NCBI GenBank assembly: GCA_026692885.1
Contig: JAPLNJ010001099.1
Coordinates: 10,614-26,384 of the forward strand
Reading direction: 5' to 3'
Length of the DNA stretch: 15,771 nucleotides
Source: Planctomycetota bacterium
GTDB taxonomy: Bacteria > Planctomycetota > Planctomycetia > Pirellulales > Pirellulaceae
Within the stretch, counting starts at the first letter, position 1, and every line of letters begins with the position of its first letter. A program made the translations under genes and the position numbers. This document shows positions 6,662 to 15,715 of this stretch, piece after piece. Below the pieces are notes generated by a model, which saw only the letters and a program-made list of their open reading frames with translations, searched no databases and was not told the origin of the DNA.

Positions 6662-9244
6662 ATGAGAACGGGACGATTCGCTTTCAGTTCGGTGATGCTC
6701 ATGATCCTTGGCGGAGCCTCTCTTGTGGTCTGTGCGGCATTCGCTAGCACCGTCGGGCCGATAGGCGCGGCTGAGACCGAAGGGCAGGCGCCGCTGCGAC
6801 TGGACTCGCCGCTGGATTACCAAGTCTTCCAGCGGCGGACGCGTCTGGAAGGGCATGTTCTTGTCAGCGGCCGCGCACCGGCGGGGACCGAGCATGTCGA
6901 AGTGCAACTCGGCGGCGACTGGTTGCCGGTCGCGTACAGCAAGACCAACGGCACCTTTGGCGCTGAAGTGAAGGCCGCGCCCGGCCGGTGGTACGTGTGC
7001 CGGGTGCGGGCGACCGCAGCAGACAAGGTGCTGGCCGCGGTCGAGGTGCCACATGTCGGGGTGGGAGAGGTGTTCGTTGTCGCCGGGCAGTCCAACTCGG
7101 CCAATCACGGCGAAGAGAAGCAACGTACGCAGACGGGCCTCGTTGCCGCCTTCGACGGCACGCGCTGGCAACTGGCCGACGACCCTCAGCCCGGGGCCAG
7201 CGGTGGCGGAGGTAGTTTCCTGCCGCCGCTGGGTGATGCGCTCGCACAGCGATTCAAGGTGCCCGTGGGCCTAGTGGCCTGCGGGATCGGGGCGACGAGC
7301 GTCCGCGAGTGGTTACCCAGGGGCACGAAGTTCCCGCACCCACCCACGCTGATCGGCCGGGTCCAACAACTTTCCAGCGGCGAGTGGGAAAGCACGGGCG
7401 GAGCTTTCGCGATGTTCACCGCACGCCTGAAGCAGCTTGGCCCGCACGGCTTTCGCGCTGTGCTCTGGCACCAGGGTGAATCGGACGCGAATCAGAAAGA
7501 CCCCACGCGCACGCTGCCGGGCGATCTGTACCGGCAGTACCTGGCGCAGCTAATCCGCGACTCGCGCCGCGAGATCGGCTGGGAGGCGCCGTGGTTTGTT
7601 GCGCAGGTCAGCTACCACGTGCCCGGCGATGAAGCCTCGCCGGACATCCGTGCCGCCCAAGCGGCGCTCTGGAAGGATGGCCTCGCGCTCGAAGGACCGG
7701 ACAGCGATGCTCTGAAAGGCAAACTCCGCGAACGCAACGGCCAGGGCGTTCACTTCAGTGGCCCGGGTCTCCGTGAACACGCGGCGCGTTGGGTGGAAAA
7801 AGTCGCCCCCTGGCTGGAAGCCCAACTTGCAGGTGCCGACCGGTTTGTTCCCGACTTCAAGATCAAGCCGGACGACTATACGGTACTGATGGCCGCCGAT
7901 GGCCAGAACCCCGGCGGCCTGCGGGCTTGGATCAACGATCACCGTCGGATGCAGGTGAAGAACTGGCCGCTGGGCGGACAAACGACGTGGGAGGTCGAAG
8001 TCCCCGAGGCGGGCGACTACGCCGTCAACGTGCTCTTCAACCACAGTGTGAAGATCCCATTGAAGGTGGCGGTGACGGCCGGCGCGGCGCGTTGTGAGGG
8101 AGTTTCCGAGCACCTCACGCATCACGATTGGCGGCGTTTCTCACTGCCCGGCTCGCTGCAACTGCCCCAGGGACGACAGCGACTGGCGCTCTGCATCGCG
8201 CCGGTCAGCGGCGAGCCCCCGGAGAAGCTCGAATTGCTCTCCATCGAGCTGGTGCGACCGGAGGTCAAAGAGCGCCTGCACCGCGCGGCGTTGGCGATGC
8301 GAGCGCAGGCCGACACGCAGTGGTTCCGGGATGCCCGCTACGGACTGATGTGTCATTGGACGTCGCAGACGGTGCCGCGCCATGGTCCGCCAAAGCCGTA
8401 TGCCGAGGCCGTGCGCGATTTCGATGTAACGAAGTTCACGGAGCAGGTGGCGGAGACGGGCGCTCGCTTTGTGTGCATCTGCACCTCCCACGCCCACCTG
8501 TACTTCCCCGCGCCGCTGAAATCGCTCGACCGCATCCTACCGGGCCGGACGACGCAGCGCGATCTGATCGGAGAACTCGCAGAGGCCTTGGGCCAGCGTG
8601 GCGTCCGGCTGATGCTTTACTATCACCTTGGTTCTGATGCCGACCGCGCGTGGCAGGAAGCGAGCGGCTTCTGGAAGACGGACACGACTGAGTTCTGGAA
8701 TAACTGGACCAGCGTCATCGGCGAGGCCGGCGAGCGGTATGGCGACAAGCTGGCCGGCTGGTGGTTCGATGACGGCACGGCGAACTACTATTACCGCAGC
8801 GCGCCCTGGGAACGGCTCGCCACGGCCGCCAAGGCCGGTAACCCGAAACGTCTGGTCTGCTTCAATCCTTGGATTCTCCCGCCAGCCACCGGGTTTCAAG
8901 ACTACCTGGCTGGCGAAGGCAACGCCGATCCGAGCGTGCAGGGCTGGTTGAAGCCCGGTGATCGGGGACGCATCTCCGGGGGCGCCTATGCGGGTCTGCA
9001 AGCCAGCGCGGCACTGATCATGGAAGGCGACTGGTTGCACACCAAACGCGACACCGAAATCGGTGCACCACGGCAGTCGGCCGCGCAACTGGCCGTCTTG
9101 CTGAGCCGTTTCGCCGCTCTGGGAAACGTGCCGATGCTCAATTGTGAAATCTACCAGGAAGGCACGCTGTCGCCGACAACGGTCGAGTTGCTGCGTGTCG
9201 CTTACCAGTCTATGAAGACCGATGCCGTGCCCGGTGGAAAGTGA
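6662..9244 (+). CDS. Sialate O-acetylesterase-like (SASA) / GH29 alpha-L-fucosidase-like fusion
   Basis: This secreted 860-residue protein opens with a Sec signal (MRTGRFAFSSVMLMILGGASL). An Ig-like lead-in domain spans about 42-133. An SGNH-type esterase domain of the SASA/sialate O-acetylesterase family follows, about 136-395, with the nucleophile block GQSNS (Ser144), the conserved WHQGESDA (269-276) and the VHFSGPG block (His364). No Asp sits just before that His, so the triad may be incomplete or arranged differently. A beta-rich, possibly carbohydrate-binding linker covers about 399-530. The C-terminal barrel begins at WFRDARYGLMCHW (from 554) and resembles GH29 fucosidases. GWWFDDG (699-705) places Asp703 where GH29 has its nucleophile; the acid/base was not assigned. 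The likely role is removal of O-acetyl groups and alpha-fucose from one glycan, which is inferred. It lies 111 nt after the HzsA-like gene with an almost identical leader. Confidence 0.85.
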   Translation: MRTGRFAFSSVMLMILGGASLVVCAAFASTVGPIGAAETEGQAPLRLDSPLDYQVFQRRTRLEGHVLVSGRAPAGTEHVEVQLGGDWLPVAYSKTNGTFGAEVKAAPGRWYVCRVRATAADKVLAAVEVPHVGVGEVFVVAGQSNSANHGEEKQRTQTGLVAAFDGTRWQLADDPQPGASGGGGSFLPPLGDALAQRFKVPVGLVACGIGATSVREWLPRGTKFPHPPTLIGRVQQLSSGEWESTGGAFAMFTARLKQLGPHGFRAVLWHQGESDANQKDPTRTLPGDLYRQYLAQLIRDSRREIGWEAPWFVAQVSYHVPGDEASPDIRAAQAALWKDGLALEGPDSDALKGKLRERNGQGVHFSGPGLREHAARWVEKVAPWLEAQLAGADRFVPDFKIKPDDYTVLMAADGQNPGGLRAWINDHRRMQVKNWPLGGQTTWEVEVPEAGDYAVNVLFNHSVKIPLKVAVTAGAARCEGVSEHLTHHDWRRFSLPGSLQLPQGRQRLALCIAPVSGEPPEKLELLSIELVRPEVKERLHRAALAMRAQADTQWFRDARYGLMCHWTSQTVPRHGPPKPYAEAVRDFDVTKFTEQVAETGARFVCICTSHAHLYFPAPLKSLDRILPGRTTQRDLIGELAEALGQRGVRLMLYYHLGSDADRAWQEASGFWKTDTTEFWNNWTSVIGEAGERYGDKLAGWWFDDGTANYYYRSAPWERLATAAKAGNPKRLVCFNPWILPPATGFQDYLAGEGNADPSVQGWLKPGDRGRISGGAYAGLQASAALIMEGDWLHTKRDTEIGAPRQSAAQLAVLLSRFAALGNVPMLNCEIYQEGTLSPTTVELLRVAYQSMKTDAVPGGK

Positions 9245-9301
9245 TTCGCCGTTGGGTATGACAGAGGCATCTGATTCACGAATGACTTGTACGGTGCGAC
9301 G

Positions 9302-9307
9302 AAGGAG
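9302..9307 (+). promoter_or_regulatory. Ribosome binding site (AAGGAG) deciding the start at 9314
   Basis: AAGGAG lies 6 nt before ATG 9314. The frame could also open at a TTG at 9287, but that has no such site and would put nine extra residues before the signal peptide. Confidence 0.75.
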
Positions 9308-9313
9308 TTCCCC

Positions 9314-10504
9314 ATGAGCGCCAAGAAATCGCAAACCCTGCTGTGCCTATTGTCCGTCTGGCTGGCACAGCCGTCCACGCTTCTGGCCTGCTCGACGGCG
9401 GTCTTCGGCCCGGCCGCGACCGCGGACGGTGCGCCGCTGCTGTGGAAGAACCGCGACACGGACGTGCTCTCCAACAAGGTCGTCTTCGTGTCGGAGAAGC
9501 CGTTCTCTTATCTCGGACTCGTTAATGCCGAGGAGCCCTCCGGGCGGTCCGTTTACGCTGGGCTCAATGTGGAAGGCTTCGCCATCTTCAACTCGGTGGC
9601 CTTCAACCTGCCGGCGCCCCCCACAGAGATGAAGGACCTGGAGGGCCAGATCATGGCCGACGCCCTCAGAACCTGCCGCACGGTCGACGACTTCGAAGCC
9701 TATCTGCGGAAGAACCTTGGCAAATCGCTGGGCAGTCAGGCCAACTTCGGCGTGCTGGACGCCGCGGGACACGCCGCGCTGTTCGAAGTGCATAACCACG
9801 GCTACCAGAAGCTCGACGCCGTGGCCGCCCCTGGCGGCTACCTGATCAACACCAACTTCTCACGCAGTGGCCCGCAGGGCAAAGGGCTCGGCCACTTGCG
9901 TTTCGAGCGGGCCAGTTCGTTGGTCGCGCAGGCGGGCGGGAAAGCGTCGCCCCGCTTCGTGCTCGATACGCTCGCTCGCGACTTCGGCAACGCGCTCGTG
10001 GCGGCGCCGTCGCTGGCCGAGTTGGCCGCCCTTTCCGGCAAGCCACCCCGCTTTCTGTCCACCGAGGACTCACTCTGCCGAGCTCACACGTCGGCGGCGG
10101 TGGTAATCCAGGGCCGGCAGCCTGGGCCGAACGGCCTGCCGGCGACGATGTGGGTCGCTATCGGCGAACCGCTCTGTTCGCTGGCGGTGCCGCTGTGGGT
10201 CGAAGCCGGCACCGCGCCCGCCTTGCTCCACGACGGAAAGGATGCCTCGATGTACTGTGAGGCTGCCCGCATCCGCAAGCTGCTGCGGCCTTTCGAGGAG
10301 ACCGACAAGGTCAAGTACATCGACGTCACCCGTCTGGCAAATCAAGAGGGGACCGGCTTCCTCCCCACGCTGCAAAAGGCCCAACAAGCCATCTACGAAG
10401 CTACCGCAGCTTTCCTCCAGCGTCCCCACACCCCGGCCGAGTACGCCCAGTTCCAGGACCGGATGGCCGCCGACGCACTCGCCGCACTCCAGAAGGTCCG
10501 CTGA
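9314..10504 (+). CDS. Ntn-hydrolase, acyl-CoA:6-aminopenicillanate acyltransferase / carcinine hydrolase type (C45-like)
   Basis: The protein has 396 residues. The signal peptide MSAKKSQTLLCLLSVWLA-PSTLLA ends at Ala25, exposing Cys26 as a new N-terminus. The following stretch, ACSTAVFG then ADGAPLLWKNRDTD, fits the N-terminal nucleophile pattern of the choloylglycine-hydrolase/C45 group: a Cys nucleophile with Arg47 and Asp50, the R-x-x-D spacing seen in bile salt and penicillin V hydrolases. Later blocks (VYAGLNVEGFAIFNSVAFN, the strand YLINTNFS and RFERASSLVAQ) match this fold. Such enzymes hydrolyse or form amide bonds. The substrate here is unknown; an N-acyl sugar or peptide decoration is only a guess. 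The -3 to +1 residues LLAC also form a lipobox, which conflicts with use of the same Cys as nucleophile. It lies 69 nt after the esterase-fucosidase gene and 60 nt before the rhamnosidase gene. Confidence 0.8.
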   Translation: MSAKKSQTLLCLLSVWLAQPSTLLACSTAVFGPAATADGAPLLWKNRDTDVLSNKVVFVSEKPFSYLGLVNAEEPSGRSVYAGLNVEGFAIFNSVAFNLPAPPTEMKDLEGQIMADALRTCRTVDDFEAYLRKNLGKSLGSQANFGVLDAAGHAALFEVHNHGYQKLDAVAAPGGYLINTNFSRSGPQGKGLGHLRFERASSLVAQAGGKASPRFVLDTLARDFGNALVAAPSLAELAALSGKPPRFLSTEDSLCRAHTSAAVVIQGRQPGPNGLPATMWVAIGEPLCSLAVPLWVEAGTAPALLHDGKDASMYCEAARIRKLLRPFEETDKVKYIDVTRLANQEGTGFLPTLQKAQQAIYEATAAFLQRPHTPAEYAQFQDRMAADALAALQKVR

Positions 10505-10564
10505 GGGTCAAACGCCTGACGAAGAGGAGCGAGCCGCCCGACAAAAAGTGAGGACAACCCGAAC

Positions 10565-13500
10565 ATGCACCCGCAGTGGAAGGCACGTCGGTCTGTGAGC
10601 GCCGTTGTGGTCCTGTTAGCTGGAAGCGCCGTCACCTGGGCGGCGGAAGTCGGGGCGCTCCGTTGCGAATATCGCAGCGATCCGTTGGGAGTGGATACGT
10701 GCGCGCCGCGGCTGAGTTGGATCATCGCGTCCGACCGCCGCGGCGAGGCGCAGACGGCTTACCAGGTGCTGGTGGCCTCGACGACCGAGTTGTTGGCCCA
10801 GAATCAAGGTGACCTGTGGGACAGCGGCCGGGTCGCGTCGGACCGACAGAACCAAGTGGAATACGCCGGCCAGCCGCTCGCCGCCCGGATGCGATGCTAC
10901 TGGAAGGTGCGCGTGTCGGACCGCCAGGGACAGGAGTCGGCTTGGAGCCCTCCCGCGCAATGGACGATGGGCTTGCTCAGACCGGAGGATTGGCAGGGAG
11001 CCTGGATTGGCGCACAGAAGAAGCCGCCTGGTTCCGGAACCGGCAAATTGGGGTTTGCCGTCGAAGCTCGATCGGCCAACGAAGCACACTGGGTGCAGGT
11101 GGACTTGGGCTCCACGGTACCCATCGACCGCGTCGTCCTGCATCCCCAGACGCACAACGATCCGGCCGCTGGCGGCTGGATCAATGGCTACGGCTTTCCG
11201 CTTCGGTTCCGCGTGGAGGTCGCGGACGACCCGGACTTCAAGAGCCCTACCATGCTCGCCGACAAGACAGAGGCCGATTTCCCGAATCCCGGGCGCACCT
11301 CCGTCGTCTTCGCGGCAAACGGGCGGCGTGGCCGCTACGTCCGACTCACGGCGGTGAAGCTGTGGCGCCGCGGCGACAAATTGCCGCATGTGATGACGCT
11401 GGCGGAGATCGAAGCGTTCTCCGGCGGAGAGAACGTCGCGCTCAAGAAGTCCGTGGCGGCCAGCAACAGCGTCGAAGGGTACGGTTGGGGCAGATCGCAC
11501 TTGACCGACGGGCTGGGGCTATGCCCCGCTACGCCTGAACCGTTGGACGAGACGCCCGCGGAACTGAAGGCCTTCCCCCACGCGCCGATTCTGCTGCGGA
11601 AGGACTTCACCGTCAGCAAACCCGTGAAACGGGCCACCGTGTTCTTCTGCGGACTGGGCTGGTCGGAGCTATTCATCGACGGCCACCGCATCGGCGACTA
11701 TGTGATGGGACCGGGGCCGACCACATACGACAAACGCGTCCAGTATCTGACGTTTGATGTCACCTCCCGATTTGCGCAGCCAGGTTCAAAGACACTCGAC
11801 GTGACGCTGTACGACGGCTGGTATGCCTTGGAACGCGATCCGTGGGTGCATGGGTTCCATCAGAAGCCGTACGTGGATCAGCCCAAGCTGCGACTCGATC
11901 TGCGGCTGGAACACGACGACGGCAGCGAGACCGTGATCAAATCGGACGCCACGTGGCAGTGGTCGCTCGGCCCGATCCGCCGGGCGTGGATTTGCGAACA
12001 GGACAATGATCTCCGCGTCACGTCGGGGCCGTGGCACGCGGTCACGCTCATCGACGGGCCGGCCGGACGCCTGGTCGCGCAACGGGAACCGCCGACCCGA
12101 GTCGTGGAACGGATCCGCCCCGTGTCGCTGGCCAAATCCCAAGACACCTGGATCTACACGTTCGACCGCGAGTTCACGGGCTTCGTCGAGTTTCGGACAT
12201 CCGGTCCGGCGGGAACGGCTGTCCAACTTGCCACGCATCCGGCGCGGCTGGGGCCGCGGAAGTTCTCGTTCATCCTGAAGGGCAATGGCGTCGAAGAGTT
12301 CGCACCCCGACAAACCTACACCGCGATTGCCAAGCTCACGGTCCGTGGTCTTGCGCAGCCACCGGCGATCGACGACCTGGTGGGCTGTCGCGTCACGGGC
12401 GTGGGCGAGCCGGCCGGTTCGTTCTCCTGTTCCGACGAGACGATCAACTGGCTGCACGCCTGCGTCCGCCGGACTCAGGCCAACTACGTTACGTTCCTGC
12501 CCAACGATCCCACCCGCGAGTTCAAAGCCTGGACGCAGGACATCCAGAACATGTTCTGGTCGGCGATGTGGCTGTTCGACGCGCAGGCCATGTACGAACG
12601 CTGGCAGTACGACATGCTCGACACGCAACTGCCCGATGGCAATCTGCCGAATGTCGCGCCGGGCCCCGTGTACGATGCGTACAACAGCCCGTGGTGGGGC
12701 GGCTGCGGCGTCTGGTTGCCGTGGGAACTGTGGTTGCGTACCGACGACGACCGGCTGTTGCGCGAGAGTTACGACGCGATGAAGCGGTACGTCGATTTCC
12801 TGGAACGCCAGGGCCGCGACGACTTGCAGGACTGGGGCCTAACCGACTGGCTGGCGTGGGAATCCACGCCGCGGCCGATCGTCAACACGCCTGCCGCGTA
12901 CAACTTCGCCAGCATCGTCAGTCGCACGGCTGCCCGGCTCGGTCGCCAGGACGACGCCGACCGCTACGCGCGGCTGGCCGCTGCGATTCGCGACCGGTTC
13001 AACGCCCGCTTTCTCGACCCGTCAACCGGCATCTACGGCCTGCCCGGCGGCAAGTGCGACGTGGAAGGTAGCGGCAAGCACGCCTATCCGCCGCTGCGTC
13101 ATGAAACCTGGTGGACCGGAGACCGGCCCTGCACGCAGACCGGCCAGGCCTTGCCGCTGGCGCTCGGCATGGTCCCCGAGCACGTACGTCCCGCTGCCCA
13201 GCAGGCCTTGCTACGCGAGATCGCGGCCCACGACCAGCACATCAGCGCCGGGTTCATTGGCACGCCCTACGTGCTCCAGCTCCTCGCCGATCTGGACCCC
13301 GCTGTGGGTCACGCGCTGACTATCCAGCAAGACTTCCCGTCGTGGTACGCGATGACCAAGGGCGCCGGCTGCGACCAGTTGATGGAGACGTGGAACGGCG
13401 GCCAAGCCTTCATGCCTTCCCTCGGCGGAAATCTCGCGGCCTGGCATTTCGAAGGTTTGGCCGGCATTCGTCCCGATCCCGCCCGGCCCGGCTTTCAAAA

Positions 13501-13816
13501 CATCATCCTCAAGCCCGCGGTCGTTGGCGACCTGACGTGGGTGAAAGCCAGCTACCCCTCGTCGCGCGGCCTAATCGTCAGTGATTGGAAGCTGGACGGC
13601 CACACGTTTCACTGGCAAGTCAGCATTCCGCCCAATGCGACCGCCACGGTGTTCGTGCCGGCCGAGGACATCGCAGGCGTGACCGAAGGTGAGCGGCCGG
13701 CGGCACAGGCCGAAGGCATCAAGTTCCTGCGGATGCAGGGCCGCACAGCCGTCTTCACGATCGGCTCCGGTCAGTACCAATTCCGGTCAACCCTCAACAG
13801 CAGTATCGCCAAGTGA
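10565..13816 (+). CDS. Alpha-L-rhamnosidase (GH78) with inserted discoidin-like module
   Basis: This secreted enzyme has 1083 residues. A Sec signal ends near AVTWAA (about residue 27). A typical GH78 N-terminal Fn3-like domain follows (LRCEYRSDPLGVDTCAPRLSW), then the usual WIG boundary (147-149). A discoidin-like segment of about 160 residues (158-318; VDLGS, RYVRLTAVKL, AEIEAFSGGENVAL) is inserted before the rhamnosidase N-domain resumes at PHAPILLRKDF (from 338; GWSELFIDGHRIGD, DGWYALE). The (alpha/alpha)6 catalytic domain spans about 620-985. PNDPTREFKAW corresponds to the family's DxxxRE general-acid block (Glu652) and LMETWNG to the base block (Glu941). A beta-sandwich C-terminal domain closes it (IILKPAVVGDLTWVKASY). 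It should release terminal alpha-L-rhamnose from polysaccharides or glycosides outside the cytoplasm. A GAGGA at 10550-10554, 10 nt before the ATG, is the best ribosome binding site. Both catalytic Glu residues are present, so it is probably active. Confidence 0.92.
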   Translation: MHPQWKARRSVSAVVVLLAGSAVTWAAEVGALRCEYRSDPLGVDTCAPRLSWIIASDRRGEAQTAYQVLVASTTELLAQNQGDLWDSGRVASDRQNQVEYAGQPLAARMRCYWKVRVSDRQGQESAWSPPAQWTMGLLRPEDWQGAWIGAQKKPPGSGTGKLGFAVEARSANEAHWVQVDLGSTVPIDRVVLHPQTHNDPAAGGWINGYGFPLRFRVEVADDPDFKSPTMLADKTEADFPNPGRTSVVFAANGRRGRYVRLTAVKLWRRGDKLPHVMTLAEIEAFSGGENVALKKSVAASNSVEGYGWGRSHLTDGLGLCPATPEPLDETPAELKAFPHAPILLRKDFTVSKPVKRATVFFCGLGWSELFIDGHRIGDYVMGPGPTTYDKRVQYLTFDVTSRFAQPGSKTLDVTLYDGWYALERDPWVHGFHQKPYVDQPKLRLDLRLEHDDGSETVIKSDATWQWSLGPIRRAWICEQDNDLRVTSGPWHAVTLIDGPAGRLVAQREPPTRVVERIRPVSLAKSQDTWIYTFDREFTGFVEFRTSGPAGTAVQLATHPARLGPRKFSFILKGNGVEEFAPRQTYTAIAKLTVRGLAQPPAIDDLVGCRVTGVGEPAGSFSCSDETINWLHACVRRTQANYVTFLPNDPTREFKAWTQDIQNMFWSAMWLFDAQAMYERWQYDMLDTQLPDGNLPNVAPGPVYDAYNSPWWGGCGVWLPWELWLRTDDDRLLRESYDAMKRYVDFLERQGRDDLQDWGLTDWLAWESTPRPIVNTPAAYNFASIVSRTAARLGRQDDADRYARLAAAIRDRFNARFLDPSTGIYGLPGGKCDVEGSGKHAYPPLRHETWWTGDRPCTQTGQALPLALGMVPEHVRPAAQQALLREIAAHDQHISAGFIGTPYVLQLLADLDPAVGHALTIQQDFPSWYAMTKGAGCDQLMETWNGGQAFMPSLGGNLAAWHFEGLAGIRPDPARPGFQNIILKPAVVGDLTWVKASYPSSRGLIVSDWKLDGHTFHWQVSIPPNATATVFVPAEDIAGVTEGERPAAQAEGIKFLRMQGRTAVFTIGSGQYQFRSTLNSSIAK

Positions 13817-13822
13817 TTGGCG
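13807..13822. terminator. Short stem-loop between convergent genes
   Basis: CGCCAA-GTGA-TTGGCG is a perfect 6-bp stem with a 4-nt loop that contains the rhamnosidase stop codon. It sits between two convergent genes only 22 nt apart. There is no T-run on either side, so an intrinsic terminator is uncertain. It may simply be a chance palindrome or a 3'-end stabiliser for both transcripts. Confidence 0.3.
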
Positions 13823-13838
13823 CGCATGGCATGTTGGA

Positions 13839-14758
13839 TTACGGCTTGGGAATCAGCTTCACGTTCCGGAGGTTGATGGGCTGCCAACGCTCCGGATCCG
13901 ACGCCGTGACGCGCACGACCACCTTCTCGACATTCGGGAATTCCACCGTGCCCAAGGCGACGTTGACGTAGTTGTCGTGAGAACCCGTGTTCGGTGCCTC
14001 ACCCGTCAGGGTCCGGTTCCCTACGGCCACCGTGAATCGTACCCCGGAATAGGGTGAAGCCGTTTCGGCTTGGACGGCATACCGTCCCGGACTGGCGATG
14101 TCGATCGGCCATGAGACCGTGCCTTTCGGATTCGTCCAGTAGCCGAGGTTCGGCACGTCCAGACGCCGCTCCGCCTGGACGCCGCCCGTGGTCTCCGCAG
14201 CATCCGGCCGCAGCACGATCGTGCCGTCGGGATCGGGCACGGTCTTAGTGATCACCGCCGGGGCAGACTGGACTTCGCTGACCGCACGATCCAGCGTGAG
14301 CTTGATCAGCGTAACGATCGGGTCTTGGTGTTCGCGGGCGAGACCAAGGGTCACGTCCTTGTCGGTCTGCTGGAAAGTCACTGCTCCTCCGGTGAGCGCC
14401 ACCGCCTGGAGAACCTTCTCCTTCAGCGGTCGCAGCGTCAGCGAGTCGCCGTTCCACTGGAGCACATGCACGTACACGATGTGGCCGCGATGCGTCGAGC
14501 CGCCCCAACGGCCATTGACCCACGGACCGCCGCGCGTCCCGTAGATGGCCTCGCCATAGCGCAGCGTCCACGGCGCCAATTCTTGCAGCACGGTTTTCTC
14601 TTCCGGGCGAATTTCCCCTGTGGGCAGCGGCGCAATGTTCAACAGCATGTTGCCGTCTCCGCACGCAGCCGACGAGAGCAGTTGAATCGTCTCCTGGCTG
14701 CTCCGCGTCTTGCCGTCCGGCCGGTAGGACCAACCGCCGTGATCGGCGTGCGCGACAG
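13839..14758 (-). pseudogene. Alpha-L-fucosidase (GH29), C-terminal part after a frameshift
   Basis: This is the distal part of the same fucosidase gene as the N-terminal fragment that starts at 15646, read one frame over. Homology to GH29 resumes at AHADHGGWSYRPDGK and continues with the conserved GDGNMLLNIAPLPTGEI and the block RYGEAIYGTRGGPW, which closes the catalytic barrel in this family. A fucosidase-type beta-sandwich follows (HIVYVHVLQWNGDSLTL, then VTLGLAREHQDPIVTLIKLTLD). The last roughly 130 residues (GTVSWPIDIASPGRYAVQAE, then FPNVEKVVVRVTASD to the end) resemble the beta-sandwich ligand-binding domains often found at the end of such enzymes, of the CBM6/DUF5077 kind. The frame is open upstream to 14981, but those residues are not fucosidase-like. 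Restoring one base would give a protein of about 602 residues. Confidence 0.8.
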
Positions 14759-15646
14759 GATCATGCAGGATTCCCAGGCTCGGCCGTACTGGAACGTCCC
14801 CATCCGATTCTCGGGCGTGTCGAAATCTGCGGCATCCAGTGCGCGAAACTCCGCGGGAATCCCCTTGAGTCCGCGGGCGGCGCGATTGTTGACGAGCAAC
14901 TCGGGCTTGACTGCGTACATCGTCTCGAAGAGGTGCGGAATCGTGTACTGGTCCCAATTGCCGAAGCAATGATCGAACCACATCACGTCCACCGGTCCAT
15001 ATTCGGTCAGCAACTCACGCACCTGCGCCTGGTAGTAGTCGTTGTACCGTTTGTTATCGCCCTGGAGATAATCGGGATGCGTCCAGTCGCGCGTGGAGTA
15101 GTACCAGCCCAACTTCAAGCCGTGCGTCTGGGCGGCCTGCTGGATCATGCGGCAGATATCTTGCTGGTAGGGCGGGGCGGCGATGCTGTAGTGGGGAGCG
15201 AACCCGCTGCCCTCGCCGAAGCGCACCTGCTTCGTGGGCCACATCGAGAAGCCGTCGTGGTGCTTGGTGATGAACACGATGTACTTCATGCCTGCGGCTT
15301 TCGCCAGCCGCAGCCACTGGTCAGCATCGAACTTCACCGGATTGAACTGCCGATAGAGGTTCATGTACGTCTCGCGGGGCACCTTCATGTGCTGCTGGCC
15401 ACCCTCGATGCGCCCCGCCATGCCCCAACTGATCTCCTCGCCGCTGATGGCAGCCGGCCCCCAGTGCACGAACATGCCGAACTTCGCATCGCGGAACCAC
15501 TGCAGCCGCGCCTCGCGCTGCTCCGGCGTTTCTCGCAACTGCGGAATCCGGAGGCTGGCCGCATCCTGGCCGCTCCCGACGCCCACGAACGTCCCCAGAA
15601 CCAGACCAATGGCTATCCCCTGGAGTTTAGGCTGTCGAGTAGGCAT
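14639..15646 (-). pseudogene. Alpha-L-fucosidase (GH29), N-terminal part of a frameshifted gene
   Basis: A Sec signal (MPTRQPKLQGIAIGLVLGT, ending near GSGQDA) leads into a GH29 catalytic domain: WFRDAKFGMFVHWGPAA, YIVFITKHHDGFSMW, LGWYYSTRDW and VDVMWFDHCFGNW, with Asp225 at the nucleophile position. It should release alpha-L-fucose from glycans outside the cytoplasm. Homology runs through RAWESCMIL (to residue 297, base 14756) and then stops; the rest of this frame, to the stop at 14639, is out of frame. The matching C-terminal half continues in the next frame. The start at 15646 is chosen because AAGGAGA lies 7 nt upstream and the signal peptide begins there; an earlier in-frame start at 15745 would add 33 residues before the signal. 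The gene converges on the rhamnosidase gene. It could be a true pseudogene or an assembly error. Confidence 0.85.
14745..14765 (-). other. Frameshift site in the fucosidase gene
   Basis: On the minus strand the codons for WESCMIL (frame one, to 14756) are followed by TC and then GCG CAC GCC GAT CAC in the next frame (from 14753). One missing base after TC would restore S-A-H-A-D-H-G-G-W. No slippery heptamer of the X-XXY-YYZ kind is visible, so programmed -1 frameshifting is not supported. Confidence 0.75.
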
Positions 15647-15653
15647 AATATGG

Positions 15654-15660
15654 TCTCCTT
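15654..15660 (-). promoter_or_regulatory. Ribosome binding site of the fucosidase gene
   Basis: On the minus strand AAGGAGA lies 7 nt before the ATG at 15646-15644. This is a strong site at ideal spacing and decides the start. Confidence 0.75.
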
Positions 15661-15715
15661 CGGTAGGTCTGGTTTGTATTCCCTGTTGCTCTTCTCTTTC
15701 GATCTGAAGAGTGTC

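Noticed and set aside
14745..14765. Programmed ribosomal frameshifting in the fucosidase gene
   Set aside because: No slippery heptamer is present at the junction and no clear downstream pseudoknot was seen.
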